Positions 37,147 through 46,989 of a stretch of 64,000 nucleotides of DNA are shown here, in pieces. Position 1 is the stretch's first letter, and the number at the start of each line of letters is the position of its first letter. Source of the stretch: Labrenzia sp. PHM005 (GTDB lineage Bacteria > Pseudomonadota > Alphaproteobacteria > Rhizobiales > Stappiaceae); NCBI RefSeq assembly GCF_006517275.1, contig NZ_CP041191.1, positions 3,033,001-3,097,000 of the forward strand. Direction: 5' to 3'. The notes beneath the pieces were generated by a model. It was given only the letters and a program-made list of their open reading frames with translations. It ran no database searches and had not been told where the DNA came from. A program made the translations under genes and the position numbers.

Positions 37147-37755
37147 TCAATAAAGCGGAAAGCTGTGAAAGGTGATGCCTGTTACACCAGATTGTTCCAT
37201 GCGCGTTTTGGCAGCATCAGACAGAAAAAGCCCGTAACTGAGATGCTTGTCTTTCCAGGCGTGGCGCGCGCCGATCGCGGCCTTGCTGAAGGCAAAATCA
37301 CCGGTCTCCGGCCTCCAAAAAACTCGGTCAAATGTAACCGTTGCCCGTTCCCGGTCCATTGTATCCAGACGGTTGCAGATATTGAAAAAATACATCTGTC
37401 GGGCTAGAGAGCCGTCCTTGTAGACAACCGCTATCGGGAAAAACTGGTGTACGTCCGGCTCCAGCTCTTCGATAATGTCCTTGACCGTGTCTGAAACGAC
37501 GATCAGTCCCTCCAACCTGAAAACGTCATAAGGCGGATGTTTTTTGTTCGACCATTCGATGCGCGTCGGAACATGATCGCCCTTGACGGCTCTACCGGAG
37601 TACAGATCTCCAGGTTCGAACAGGGGATTGTCTCCTTTTTCAGGGGTCGTATCGATGTACTCGATTTTTCGCGGATTGCCATCGAGCAGGTCTCTATCCA
37701 CGATAAATCCGGCAGGTTCATCAAACCCGAAGCTCCACACAACATCGTTTGTCAC
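37147..37755 (-). CDS. imm11/DUF1629-like protein (orphan immunity-type)
   Basis: From the GTG at 37755 (GAGGA 7 bases before) the product has 202 residues; an ATG at 37806 adds 17. The central and C-terminal pattern (YDVFRLEGLIVVSDTVKDII; FFNICNRLDTMDRERATVTF; KDKHLSYGLFLSDAAKTRM) resembles the imm11/DUF1629 family, known from immunity proteins of polymorphic toxins and from stand-alone genes. No toxin is next to it: its neighbour is a ClC transporter. Family call is from recall and moderately sure; role unknown. Confidence 0.55.
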   Translation of the reverse strand: MTNDVVWSFGFDEPAGFIVDRDLLDGNPRKIEYIDTTPEKGDNPLFEPGDLYSGRAVKGDHVPTRIEWSNKKHPPYDVFRLEGLIVVSDTVKDIIEELEPDVHQFFPIAVVYKDGSLARQMYFFNICNRLDTMDRERATVTFDRVFWRPETGDFAFSKAAIGARHAWKDKHLSYGLFLSDAAKTRMEQSGVTGITFHSFPLY

Positions 37756-37836
37756 TGTCTTGTCCTCATGCTGTATTTCTCCGGCTTGAGCCGGACCTCT
37801 CAGCATCTCTGGCGCGATTTGGTTGGAGGCAGAGGC

Positions 37837-39486
37837 TCACACATGCTCTTCTTTGGTCGCCTTGATCAAGGCGGCGTTGAAATAGCGCAAACCCCGCACA
37901 TGCCGGGCTGTGCCGATGATCTTTGTGGCATTGCCTTTGCGCACCACCGGAAGCGAAGATTTCCCGCAGGCGTCAAAACTCTTCAATGCGCTTTCGAGAC
38001 TATCAGTGTCGTGCAAATAAGGCCCATCCGTGCCCGGATTGAATTTAAGTGCGTCCGGGTCTTCCTCTTCCGGTGGCGGATCCATGAAGTCGCGCACTTT
38101 GACAGTTTCGCTGAGGAGACGGTGTGCACCTTCATTGACGAAACACCCGCGCATGCCGAGCTGCCAGTGGAAATAGGATTTGCCGTGCACCGCCTGGGTC
38201 AGGCCGGTGGCAATAGAGACAGCCAGCAGCAGGGCGATCGACAGGGCATAGCCACCAGTCAGCTCAAACACGATCATTGTGGTGGAGACCGGCGCCCCAA
38301 GAACTGCGGCAGCCACGGCGCCCATCCCCAAAATGGCATATAGGCCGTGGCTGGAGGCCATTTCCGGAAAAACGGACGCTGCGATCAAGCCGAAGGCGCC
38401 GCCCGTCATGGCTCCGAGATAAAGGGCAGGGGAGAATATTCCACCGCCAAATCTAGACGCCAGAGTGATGGCCGTTGCCGCCGTCTTGACCACCAGAAGC
38501 GAGAGAAGCGTAAAAAGCGGAAGTTCATGCTTGAGCGCCAGGTCTGTCGCTTCGTAGCCAACTCCAAGAATGCCCGGAAAGAAAATCCCAAGGGTACCAA
38601 CAGCCAGTCCTCCGAGGACCGGGCGCAGCCACAAGGGCATGGTGATATTGCGGGCAGTCCAGTCCGTGCCGATCAGGGCAAACTGGAAAATGATGGCCAC
38701 GGCAGCACAGGTCAGCCCAAGAAGGGCAAAGGCCGGGATTTCCAAATAAGAGGTGATCTCATATTGCGGGATCACAAAGGCGGCCACATCGCCAAACCAC
38801 CAGCGCACCAGCAGTGTGCCCATCACCGAGGCGAGTACGATTGGAACGAAGGCGGATACCGCATAGTGCCCAAGGATCACTTCATGCGCGAACAGCACCC
38901 CGGCGATGGGGGCATTGAACGAGGCAGACACGGCGCTCGCAACGGCACAACCAAGCAGTACACGCCGCGCGGAATCGGGCAGTGAGAACTTCTCACAGAC
39001 TGCGGCGCCCACAGTGGCCCCGAGATGCACAACGGGGCCTTCACGGCCGGCACTCGCGCCGCAGCCAAGGGAAATCGTGGTGACAAGACCGGACCAAAGG
39101 CCGGCCCGAAGCGGCAAACCCCGGCCGCCATACGCGCGGGCCTCAATAACATCGGCGACACCGCCAGCCCGTTGATAGGGGTGAAACTTGTGCAAGATCC
39201 AGCCAACCACCAATCCACCCAAAGCCGGGGCCAACAGGATGACCCACCATGGTTGGGCGGCTGCCGCTTGCATGGTCAGTTCCGTGGTTGTCCTGAGCCA
39301 AGGCCATTGGAACAGACCGATCATGGTCCGGAAGATGATGGCGGCAGCTGCAACCAAAACACCTATGATGATGGCGAGCAGCCAAACAATGTGAAGACGA
39401 TTGGACCGGTACTGGCGCACGTTGGGCGTGATCCAGCTGATCAGGATGTCAGGCAGTTGCCCGGCGGTCTCAATGATTTTGCGCAT
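37837..39486 (-). CDS. ClC-family chloride/proton transporter with CBS domain
   Basis: The 549-residue protein has the ClC core with GREGP (147-151; Glu 149 is the gating glutamate) and GGGIFSPALYLGAMTGGAFG for the second anion-binding motif. The first motif (normally GSGIP) is altered to AGGVADV near 107-113, so anion selectivity may differ. The C-terminal part (about 460-549) contains a CBS-like segment (TDSLESALKSFDACGKSSLPVV). It is an inner-membrane exchanger or channel. The imm11-like gene follows by 81 bases. Substrate is likely chloride but unproven. Confidence 0.92.
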   Translation of the reverse strand: MRKIIETAGQLPDILISWITPNVRQYRSNRLHIVWLLAIIIGVLVAAAAIIFRTMIGLFQWPWLRTTTELTMQAAAAQPWWVILLAPALGGLVVGWILHKFHPYQRAGGVADVIEARAYGGRGLPLRAGLWSGLVTTISLGCGASAGREGPVVHLGATVGAAVCEKFSLPDSARRVLLGCAVASAVSASFNAPIAGVLFAHEVILGHYAVSAFVPIVLASVMGTLLVRWWFGDVAAFVIPQYEITSYLEIPAFALLGLTCAAVAIIFQFALIGTDWTARNITMPLWLRPVLGGLAVGTLGIFFPGILGVGYEATDLALKHELPLFTLLSLLVVKTAATAITLASRFGGGIFSPALYLGAMTGGAFGLIAASVFPEMASSHGLYAILGMGAVAAAVLGAPVSTTMIVFELTGGYALSIALLLAVSIATGLTQAVHGKSYFHWQLGMRGCFVNEGAHRLLSETVKVRDFMDPPPEEEDPDALKFNPGTDGPYLHDTDSLESALKSFDACGKSSLPVVRKGNATKIIGTARHVRGLRYFNAALIKATKEEHV

Positions 39487-39618
39487 TCGTTCGGCCCGCT
39501 GCGAAACGGCACGTTTCTTAGTTTCTGTGCCAGTTTCACCCGAGTCGCGCGCAATGAATAGGCCTTCTACGCCGGTAAAAGGCCTAAATCACTGTAATTT
39601 GCGCTGAAATCTTGTTCG

Positions 39619-40113
39619 TTAGGCCTTCTTTTTGATCTCAATGTGCCGGCCTGCCCGTTCCGGACGGGGCAGGGAACTTTGAGCATCGGCAAGTGATTGA
39701 ATGTTTGCCAGAATGTCTTCTGGCCATGGGGCGACTTTGCGGGCGCCCAAATCCACATGAAGGCACAGTTGTTCGGACGTCGCCGACAGCCAGCCTTCCT
39801 CGGCGTGGTACAATTCTTCATAAAAATGGGCACGCTTTTCGTCAAAATCGACCAGCTGCAACCCGACTTTAACCGGCATTCCAGCGCTGAGCTCTCGCAC
39901 GTAGCAAACATGCGCTTCGGCGGTGAAGAAAGACGCGTTGCGTTCTTTGACGTAGTTGGGACCTAAGCCCAGCATTCCGAACACATGATCACATGCCAGA
40001 TCCAAAAGGACATTGTAGTAGGCCATATTGAGATGACCGTTATAATCGATCCATTCGTCTTTAACGGTCATGATATCGCTCATGACCGGCTCCGGTTTCC
40101 AGGAAATTGGCAT
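39619..40113 (-). CDS. Acyl-CoA thioesterase (4HBT hot-dog fold)
   Basis: From ATG 40113 (GGGAG before it) the product has 164 residues with the hot-dog catalytic Asp pattern in WIDYNGHLNMAYY (about 21-33) and the helix LLDLACDHVFGMLG. It resembles the betainyl-CoA/carnitine thioesterase group. The divergent gene is an FAD-linked oxidase, but no shared pathway is evident. Substrate uncertain. Confidence 0.85.
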   Translation of the reverse strand: MPISWKPEPVMSDIMTVKDEWIDYNGHLNMAYYNVLLDLACDHVFGMLGLGPNYVKERNASFFTAEAHVCYVRELSAGMPVKVGLQLVDFDEKRAHFYEELYHAEEGWLSATSEQLCLHVDLGARKVAPWPEDILANIQSLADAQSSLPRPERAGRHIEIKKKA

Positions 40114-40241
40114 GAAGTACTCCCGTAATTGCGCCCAATTCTCGGTATAAATACCGTTGGCCAATGATCATTATCTGTATACCACCGCTACCATAAGTGC
40201 AGATTGTGGGTGAGGAAAAGCTGCACAAAGGGGGGAACGCA

Positions 40242-41642
40242 ATGGCTGAAGTGGCCGGAACAACTGAACCTAATACCAATGTGGACGCCATTGTTGCGAC
40301 GCTGAAAACGCGCTTCGGCGATAGATGCGCCACGTCCGCTGCACTGAGAGAGCAGCACGGCCACACGACCACTTGGATTAAAACCCAACCGCCTGATGCC
40401 GTTGTGTTCGCACAGACCACCGAAGAAGTTTCCGAAATCGTCAAACTCTGCGCCGAGGCCAAAGTGCCGGTGATTGCCTATGGCACCGGAACCTCGCTGG
40501 AGGGCCATGTGAATGCGCCGGAAGGCGGGATCTCAATTGATGTCAGCGGTATGAACCGGATTCTGGAAGTGCATCCGGAAGATCTTGATTGTGTTGTGGA
40601 AGCTGGCGTGACCCGCAAACAGCTCAACAGCTATATCCGTGACACCGGCCTGTTTTTCCCGATCGATCCGGGCGCTGATGCCAGCATTGGTGGCATGGTG
40701 GCCACCCGGGCGTCCGGCACCAATGCGGTCCGTTACGGCACCATGAAAGACGCCGTTGTCGCGCTGACCGTGGTGATGGCGGATGGATCCATCGTACGGA
40801 CTGGCGGGCGGGCAAAAAAATCTTCGGCAGGCTATGACCTCACCCGGTTGATGGTCGGCTCAGAAGGCACGCTTGGCATCATCACAGAGATCACCTTGCG
40901 TCTGCATGGCCAGCCGGAAGCGATTTCCGGGGGTGTTTGTCCGTTCCCGGATGTTCAATCGGCCTGCAATGCCGTCATCACGACCATTCAGATGGGGCTT
41001 CCTGTTGCCCGGATCGAGCTGCTCGACAGCCTGCAGGTTCGCGCCTGCAACCAGTATTCCAAGCTGGACCTGCCCGAAACGCCGACCTTGTTCCTGGAGT
41101 TTCATGGCTCGGAGGCTGGTGTAAAAGAACAGTCGGAGATGTTTTCTGCGATCGCCGAAGAGCTCGGCGGTGGACAATTTCAGTGGGCAACGGTTGCGGA
41201 AGACAGGACAAAACTCTGGGCCGCGCGGCATGATGCCTATTGGGCTGGAAAGTCGCTAAAGCCGGATGCTGATATCATGGTGACCGACGTCTGCGTGCCG
41301 ATTTCAAGATTGGCTGATTGCGTTCTTGCGACCGCGGAAGACATTGCGGCCGAAGGGCTGCTGGCGCCGATCGTCGGTCATGTCGGTGATGGAAATTTCC
41401 ATGTCCAAATCCTGGTGGATCTTGAAGACCCAGGACAAGTAAAGAAGGCAAAAGATTTTATTGAACGATTGTCTTTGCGCGCGATTGATATGGGCGGCAC
41501 ATGCACTGGCGAACATGGCGTTGGGCAGGGCAAGCGGAAATACATGCAGCGGGAACACGGCAACGCGCTTGAACCGATGCGAGCCATCAAACGGGCCCTC
41601 GATCCGGACAACATTATGAATCCTGGTAAAATTCTTCCGTAA
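40242..41642 (+). CDS. FAD-linked oxidase (D-lactate dehydrogenase / GlcD family)
   Basis: The product (466 residues) has the PCMH-type FAD domain (VIAYGTGTSLEGHVNAPEGG; DPGADASIGGMVATRASGTN) and the C-terminal oxidase domain with the metal/active-site motif GHVGDGNFHVQI and the terminal CTGEHGVGQGKRKYM. It is most like cytochrome-dependent D-lactate dehydrogenase. AGGGGGG precedes the ATG at 40242. Substrate could also be glycolate or another 2-hydroxy acid. Confidence 0.88.
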   Translation: MAEVAGTTEPNTNVDAIVATLKTRFGDRCATSAALREQHGHTTTWIKTQPPDAVVFAQTTEEVSEIVKLCAEAKVPVIAYGTGTSLEGHVNAPEGGISIDVSGMNRILEVHPEDLDCVVEAGVTRKQLNSYIRDTGLFFPIDPGADASIGGMVATRASGTNAVRYGTMKDAVVALTVVMADGSIVRTGGRAKKSSAGYDLTRLMVGSEGTLGIITEITLRLHGQPEAISGGVCPFPDVQSACNAVITTIQMGLPVARIELLDSLQVRACNQYSKLDLPETPTLFLEFHGSEAGVKEQSEMFSAIAEELGGGQFQWATVAEDRTKLWAARHDAYWAGKSLKPDADIMVTDVCVPISRLADCVLATAEDIAAEGLLAPIVGHVGDGNFHVQILVDLEDPGQVKKAKDFIERLSLRAIDMGGTCTGEHGVGQGKRKYMQREHGNALEPMRAIKRALDPDNIMNPGKILP

Positions 41643-41897
41643 AGTTTTGAAAATAATGAATTTTTCGATCTGATCGGTATTCTAAAATTGTCCGGTGGTC
41701 GGTTTTTGGACTAAGACACCGGACGATTTGCCCGATTCTTACAGCGCCTGATGCCCATCAGTCATGATATTGTATCGAATCGGATCAATAACCGCTGATG
41801 TCGCGCCGCTATTCAGCATTTGGTTTGCGTATCGCCCGCCATGCGTTAAATCAGGGGGAGATACATCTATTTCGGCTGAACCTTAAGGAGATGCAGC

Positions 41898-44800
41898 CTG
41901 AACTCGGTTTACATTACTTTTGGGATTGCAGTGGTTCTGGTGCTGATCACAGCACTGGTCGGCCCATTTTTCATTGATTGGACCATTTACCGGTCGACCT
42001 TTGAAACATATGCAAGCCGGGTGCTGGGGCACCGCGTGACCGTGCTCGGCGAGGCGGATCTTCGGTTGCTGCCTGCGCCTTATATCCGGTTTTCCGACGT
42101 CCGGGTTGGCGAAGCGGAAGACCCACTGCTGGTGGTCTCCCGTTTCGATATGCGTTTGGAGCTACCACCTCTGTTGAAGGGCGAATTCCGGGTCATAGAT
42201 ATGGCGCTGGAGCGGCCGCATCTCACATTGTCTCTTGATGAAGCGGGGCGTCTTGACTGGCTGACCGCCGTCACGGCAGATGGCGCGCTTGCAAAACTGC
42301 CGCCGGAAGACGTTGCCCTTGAGAAGGTGACTATCCGTGATGGTGCGGTTTCCGTGATCGATGCCCGGACGGGGGAAACTCACCAACTCGATAACGGCAA
42401 CCTGTCTGTCAGCGCACGGTCGTTGGCCGGGCCATTCCGGGCAGACGGCAGCCTGACCTTGAACGACAAGGCCTATACGGTCAGTTTTGCTTCTGGCCGT
42501 ATCCGCAATAATGAAAGCCTGCGCTTAAAAGGCGAAATCACGCCGACAGATTGGCCGGTCAACTTTAGCTTTGACGGTGCCCTCAGTGAAACCGATGCGG
42601 CGCCGAAATTCGAAGGTACATTTGATATCGCGTCGGTTCTTCTGGACGAGGCCAGTTTGAACACCTGGTCTGTCGAAGGAAGTTTTGCCGCAGACATCGC
42701 CGAAGTCTCTGTGCCTGAGTTCGAGTTCCGCTTTGGGCCGGAAGAAAAACGGCTCAGCATGGCCGGTAAGGCTGGCCTGATCTATTCCGGCGATAAACGG
42801 TTTGAAGTCCGGGCCAAATCCAAACAGATTGATCTCGACCGGCTGCTGGGCGGCGGGCCGCAGGCGCCGGTGGAAATCAACGATGCCGGCAAGCAGCTTG
42901 TGGCCGCACTGAAAGCAGTCCCTTTGCCTGCCATTGAAGGGGCGTTGTCATTTGATGTGCCGGCCTTGGTCGCCGGTGGTGGCATCGTTCAGAACGTGCG
43001 CCTGGATCTGGAAACCATGCTTGGCGGCTGGCGGATTGCCCGCCTTGCCGGACGGTTGCCTGGGCGCACCACAGTTGCGACACAAGGCGATCTGGGTCTT
43101 ACGCCCGCGTTGACTTACCGGGGCGCGGTCTCCGTCAAGTCTGATCAGCCCGCCTCTTTTTTCAGTTGGTGGCAGCGCCAAGAGACAGGGTCCTCCATTT
43201 TGGAGCCGGTTTCGGTCGAAGGACGGTTGAATCTGGTTCCGGAAGGCGCAGCTCTCGACAACTTGAGGCTCACCGTGGCCGGGGCCGAAGCGCGCGGCGG
43301 GCTGGCTTACCGGCGGCCGCGGACCGGCAATCCAGAGTTTTCATTGTCGCTGGATGCAGACGTGCTCGATCTCGATCAGATCGACACTATGACCGCACTG
43401 GTTCGACCTTTGACGGCGGGCAGATCTGCCAGCAATGGCGCGGCTGAGGCCGGGCAGGATTTGAATGTTTCCGTCCGCTTGCAGGCCCGTGAAGTTCGTG
43501 GGCGCGGTGTTGAAGGCGAAGGCCTTGCCTTTGAAGCGGAATATTCAGACGGCAATGTCCGGATCGACCGGCTTTTTGCGGCCGATCTGGCCGGCGCCCG
43601 TATAGATGTCAAAGGGGACGTGAAGGATCTGCTGTCAGCGCCCAAGGGGGCTGTGTCCGGTACTTTGGATGCGCGCGATCTCTCCGGCTTGGTGGCACTC
43701 ACCAAAGGCGTGTTCCCAGAAGCTGGGTTTGCCGACCGGCTGGAGCGGGCTGCAGGTGTTCTGGTTCCCGCGAAGTTTGATGCGTCCTTACAAGCTGCCG
43801 AATTGGCCGACGGGACGGATCTGTCCATTGACCTGAAGGGAACCGCCGGCGGCACCGACGTTGTGACCATTGCCAGCCTGAAAGGCCGGGTGGATCAATG
43901 GCGGGAGGCGGATGTTGGCCTGTCCATCTCTATGAACGGACCTGAGGGCGGGGCCGTTCTGCAGCAACTCGGCTTCGATGTTCTGCCGGTTGACGCCATC
44001 GGAACCGCCAGAATCACCGGCAAACTGGAGGGTGTTCCGAGTGAAGGCATGACGGTTTCGAGCTCTGTTGCCCTGGGTGAGACATCTCTGCAAGCAAATG
44101 GAACCGTGACCCTCAAGAAGGGCGAAGAAGCCAGTTACGCATTGACCGGAGATTTGAAAACGGCCGACCTGACACCGCTTGCGCTGCTCACTGGACGGGT
44201 GTTGCCGGTAATGGCGGGCGATTTGCCGGCCACAATTAGTGGAACGCTCGAAGGGGTTGGAACCAGCTTGGCCGTGCCGTCATTGACCGGAACCTTCCGG
44301 AATGTGCGGTTTGATGGCCGTCTTGAAGGCGATTTGAAGCCTGTGCCAGGCGAACGGAACCGCCGCTTCTCTGGCGAGCTGCAGGTTAGTCAGCTGGACG
44401 TTCGGGCCTTGAGCGAATTGGTGCTCGGTCCCGATCAATGGTACTCCCTCGGCGATGGCAGCAGCATTTGGCCGGTGGCCTTTTTTGGTGCTCCGCTTCT
44501 GGATGATCTGGATCTGACGCTGGATCTGCGCGCAGGCGAAATGTTCGTCGATGACGAAACCGCAATCCGGTCGGCGCGTGCCGAACTGCGTCTCACGCCC
44601 GTTCTGATGCGCCTTGACGGGCTCAATGGAGCGTATTCTGGCGGTAACTTGGAGGGGAGCCTCTCTATCCGCCGGTCTGATGCGGAAGGTGCGGCGTCTG
44701 GACGGGTTAAGCTGACAGGCGCGGATTTGCGGCAGCTGGCTTGGCGTCCGGAGGGGCGGGCTGTTGTTTCAGGGACCGGCGATTTGTACCTGGAATTTGA

Positions 44801-45761
44801 AGGTATCGGCCGGTCGATTTCAGCGATTGTGTCTGGCCTCAATGGCGGCGGCACTTTCACCCTAAAAGATGGTGATGTCCGTGGACTAAACCCGCAGGCC
44901 TTCATGCAAGTCACCCGGGCTGTTGATGCCGGACTTGATCTTCAAGACGACAAGATCGCTGAGGTTTTTGTAAACCACATGGCGGCTGGCAATCTATCCT
45001 TCGAGAAGGTGGAAGGGACTCTGACGCTGGTGGGCGGGCGTTTAAGTGCACGCAATGTGGTGGTTGATGCAGAAAAGGCCGAGGTTTTCGGGTCTGCCCA
45101 ACTCGACCTGAACATTTATGATCTGGATGCCGATTTTTCTCTGAAGGTGGATCCCGGTGAAAATGCTGTCACGGGCGCGGACCCGCAGATCGGGCTCCTT
45201 TTCAAAGGACCTGTGGAAGCGCCGGAGCGCAGTGTCGATATCACACCGTTTACCGCTTACCTGACCCTGCGCGCTTTTGAACAGGAAGTGGAGCGGGTGG
45301 AGCGTTTGCAGGCAGAAATCCTGGAGCGGGACCGGCTTACCCGCGAACTCAAACGCCAGGCTGACGCCAAAGCCCGGCGCGAACAAGAAGCGATTGAAGC
45401 AGCTGCCGCCGCAGAAGCCGCAGCACAGGCAGCTGAAGAAGAACGCTTGCGCTTGGAGCAGGAACAGCTTGAACGTCAGCAGCAGGAACAAACACAAAGC
45501 CAGGAGCGGACACGCGCCACCCCTGGTGATGCGCCTGTCGAAGAAGCCACCATTAGTCCGGCCCGCGCGCCAGCCGAGCCCCAAGTGCCGCTGACGGACC
45601 GGATCCGGGCGGTTCTGGATGCCTCAAACGGCGAATTGAATGTTTCGGGGAATGTGTCTCCACCCGGCACCAAACCCGGATCAGACCTGCCGCCGCTGGA
45701 TGGGCCAATCACCATCGACGATCTCCTGAGCGGCCAGTTCAGCATTCCTGCCGGTCAGTGA
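41898..45761 (+). CDS. AsmA-family giant envelope protein, apparent CTG start
   Basis: The product (about 1287 residues) has an N-terminal membrane anchor (about 6-28) then a long beta-rich periplasmic part typical of AsmA/TamB-like proteins, which move or organise lipids between membranes, and a C-terminal region rich in Glu, Ala and Gln (about 1140-1210). AAGGAG (41885-41890) lies 7 bases before a CTG at 41898, which gives MNSVYITFGIAVVLVLITAL. The next usual start, a GTG at 41931, would cut into the anchor and lacks a ribosome site; an out-of-frame ATG at 41891 has no spacing. A sequence error near the start is the alternative. Confidence 0.85.
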   Translation: MNSVYITFGIAVVLVLITALVGPFFIDWTIYRSTFETYASRVLGHRVTVLGEADLRLLPAPYIRFSDVRVGEAEDPLLVVSRFDMRLELPPLLKGEFRVIDMALERPHLTLSLDEAGRLDWLTAVTADGALAKLPPEDVALEKVTIRDGAVSVIDARTGETHQLDNGNLSVSARSLAGPFRADGSLTLNDKAYTVSFASGRIRNNESLRLKGEITPTDWPVNFSFDGALSETDAAPKFEGTFDIASVLLDEASLNTWSVEGSFAADIAEVSVPEFEFRFGPEEKRLSMAGKAGLIYSGDKRFEVRAKSKQIDLDRLLGGGPQAPVEINDAGKQLVAALKAVPLPAIEGALSFDVPALVAGGGIVQNVRLDLETMLGGWRIARLAGRLPGRTTVATQGDLGLTPALTYRGAVSVKSDQPASFFSWWQRQETGSSILEPVSVEGRLNLVPEGAALDNLRLTVAGAEARGGLAYRRPRTGNPEFSLSLDADVLDLDQIDTMTALVRPLTAGRSASNGAAEAGQDLNVSVRLQAREVRGRGVEGEGLAFEAEYSDGNVRIDRLFAADLAGARIDVKGDVKDLLSAPKGAVSGTLDARDLSGLVALTKGVFPEAGFADRLERAAGVLVPAKFDASLQAAELADGTDLSIDLKGTAGGTDVVTIASLKGRVDQWREADVGLSISMNGPEGGAVLQQLGFDVLPVDAIGTARITGKLEGVPSEGMTVSSSVALGETSLQANGTVTLKKGEEASYALTGDLKTADLTPLALLTGRVLPVMAGDLPATISGTLEGVGTSLAVPSLTGTFRNVRFDGRLEGDLKPVPGERNRRFSGELQVSQLDVRALSELVLGPDQWYSLGDGSSIWPVAFFGAPLLDDLDLTLDLRAGEMFVDDETAIRSARAELRLTPVLMRLDGLNGAYSGGNLEGSLSIRRSDAEGAASGRVKLTGADLRQLAWRPEGRAVVSGTGDLYLEFEGIGRSISAIVSGLNGGGTFTLKDGDVRGLNPQAFMQVTRAVDAGLDLQDDKIAEVFVNHMAAGNLSFEKVEGTLTLVGGRLSARNVVVDAEKAEVFGSAQLDLNIYDLDADFSLKVDPGENAVTGADPQIGLLFKGPVEAPERSVDITPFTAYLTLRAFEQEVERVERLQAEILERDRLTRELKRQADAKARREQEAIEAAAAAEAAAQAAEEERLRLEQEQLERQQQEQTQSQERTRATPGDAPVEEATISPARAPAEPQVPLTDRIRAVLDASNGELNVSGNVSPPGTKPGSDLPPLDGPITIDDLLSGQFSIPAGQ

Positions 45762-45851
45762 GTATTCTCTTTAGGTTAAAAGCCTTATTTGATAGGTATA
45801 GTTGCAGCGCGTAAGGCGATCCCGACACCTATTTGGCACTCGTCATAGCGT

Positions 45852-46070
45852 TTAGGGGCGAGATGATTGCGCCCGCTTCAACACCCATACCCGGATGGCA
45901 GACGACAGCGGATCATCCGGGTCTCTGGTGTCGTCAATTTCTGCGATCATGCTGGCGAGGGAGCGTTTTTCGGAAACTACTGCGCCGTCAATCACTTCCC
46001 AGAATTCCGGTTCCAGGGCCACGCTGGTGCGGTGGCCGTGCAGGGAGACGGATCTTTTGTGAAGCGCCAT
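45852..46070 (-). CDS. Small ribbon-helix-helix domain protein
   Basis: The 72-residue product begins MALHKRSVSLHGHRTSVALE and contains EFWEVIDGAVVSEKRSLASMI, the pattern of the RHH_4 family of small putative DNA-binding proteins. Its target is unknown. It lies 6 bases downstream of the DUF4169 gene on the same strand, in the group sspB-DUF4169-RHH, an order I recall from other alphaproteobacteria. Confidence 0.75.
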   Translation of the reverse strand: MALHKRSVSLHGHRTSVALEPEFWEVIDGAVVSEKRSLASMIAEIDDTRDPDDPLSSAIRVWVLKRAQSSRP

Positions 46071-46076
46071 TTTTTG

Positions 46077-46286
46077 TCAGTCGTCGCCGGGGTCGCGGCT
46101 GGTTTCAGCCTTGTCTAGAAGATGACCGTCGACTTGCTTTTCCAGCGCCTCCCGGCGCCGGCGGGCGGCATCGCGCTCGGCTTTGCTGCGGCCGTATTTC
46201 TGGCGGTTGTCAGAGGCAGTCTTTTCCTTGTCCTGCCGCTGTTTTTGTTTGCGCGCCTGGCGCAGATTGACGATCTCGGCGCTCAT
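46077..46286 (-). CDS. DUF4169 protein (short, highly charged)
   Basis: The 69-residue product begins MSAEIVNLRQARKQKQRQDK and is almost entirely charged helix (Lys, Arg, Glu, Asp, Ala). This is the DUF4169 family, whose function is unknown. It follows sspB by 16 bases and precedes the RHH gene. With no hydrophobic core it is probably disordered or bound to a partner such as RNA or protein. Confidence 0.75.
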   Translation of the reverse strand: MSAEIVNLRQARKQKQRQDKEKTASDNRQKYGRSKAERDAARRRREALEKQVDGHLLDKAETSRDPGDD

Positions 46287-46302
46287 GACATTGTCCTGAA
46301 AT

Positions 46303-46875
46303 TCAGGTCTTTTTGCGGAATGCGTCTAGGGAGACAACCTCGCCGCCGCCATCGCCGTCTTCGGAGCTGGCTTCAGACTTTTCTGATTTGTCCTCGGCAG
46401 CAGCCGCGTCGTCGTCCTGCTTGTTGTCTGCCTTGATGACTTTTTCCGCGGTTTCCTGCTCGGCCTTGGCCAGTTCTTCAACGGCTTCCAGGAGATCTTC
46501 CGGCAGCTCTTCCGCTGTTTTGCCCGGATCGAACTCCAGGGCGAACTGAACGGACGGGTCAAAGAAGCCTTTGATGGCAGAGAAGGGCACGAGTAGCTTT
46601 TCCGGAACACCGCCAAAGGACAGGCCAACTTCAAAGGCGTGTTCGCCAATGGCCAGGTCCCAGAACTGGTGCTGCAGAACGATTGTCATCTCCTGCGGAT
46701 AACGTTCTTTCAGCCGCTGCGAGATTTTCACGCCGGGGGCTGTGGTCTCAAAGGCGATGTAAAAATGGTGATCGCCGGGAAGCCCGGTGCGGCCGACCTC
46801 CGCAAGGATTTTCTTGACGGCACCACGCAGGGCGTCCTGGATCAGAATATCGTATCGCAACAGGTCTTCAGACAT
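46303..46875 (-). CDS. sspB: SspB-alpha, ClpXP adaptor for tmRNA-tagged proteins
   Basis: The 190-residue product matches the alphaproteobacterial SspB: the tag-binding domain (about 1-115; HFYIAFETTAPGVKISQRLKERYPQEMTIVLQHQFWDL), an acidic, low-complexity linker (about 120-175), and a C-terminal ClpX-binding tail ending EVVSLDAFRKKT. It delivers ssrA-tagged proteins to ClpXP. Its gene is the next one downstream of the ssrA gene on the same strand, which matches its function. Confidence 0.93.
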   Translation of the reverse strand: MSEDLLRYDILIQDALRGAVKKILAEVGRTGLPGDHHFYIAFETTAPGVKISQRLKERYPQEMTIVLQHQFWDLAIGEHAFEVGLSFGGVPEKLLVPFSAIKGFFDPSVQFALEFDPGKTAEELPEDLLEAVEELAKAEQETAEKVIKADNKQDDDAAAAEDKSEKSEASSEDGDGGGEVVSLDAFRKKT

Positions 46876-46989
46876 CGTGTTCAGTCGAATCTCGCTTGGA
46901 ATCTCATCTCAGAAAAGCACATCAGCGGGTCAGGTTCAAAGCCGAAAGGCCCTTATCCAAGGATAGCGGATTTTGGCAGCCGCCGCGAC

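Noticed and set aside
41690..41724. Terminator after the FAD-linked oxidase
   Set aside because: GTCCGGTG and CACCGGAC pair, but the 19-base loop and lack of a T-tract make termination doubtful.
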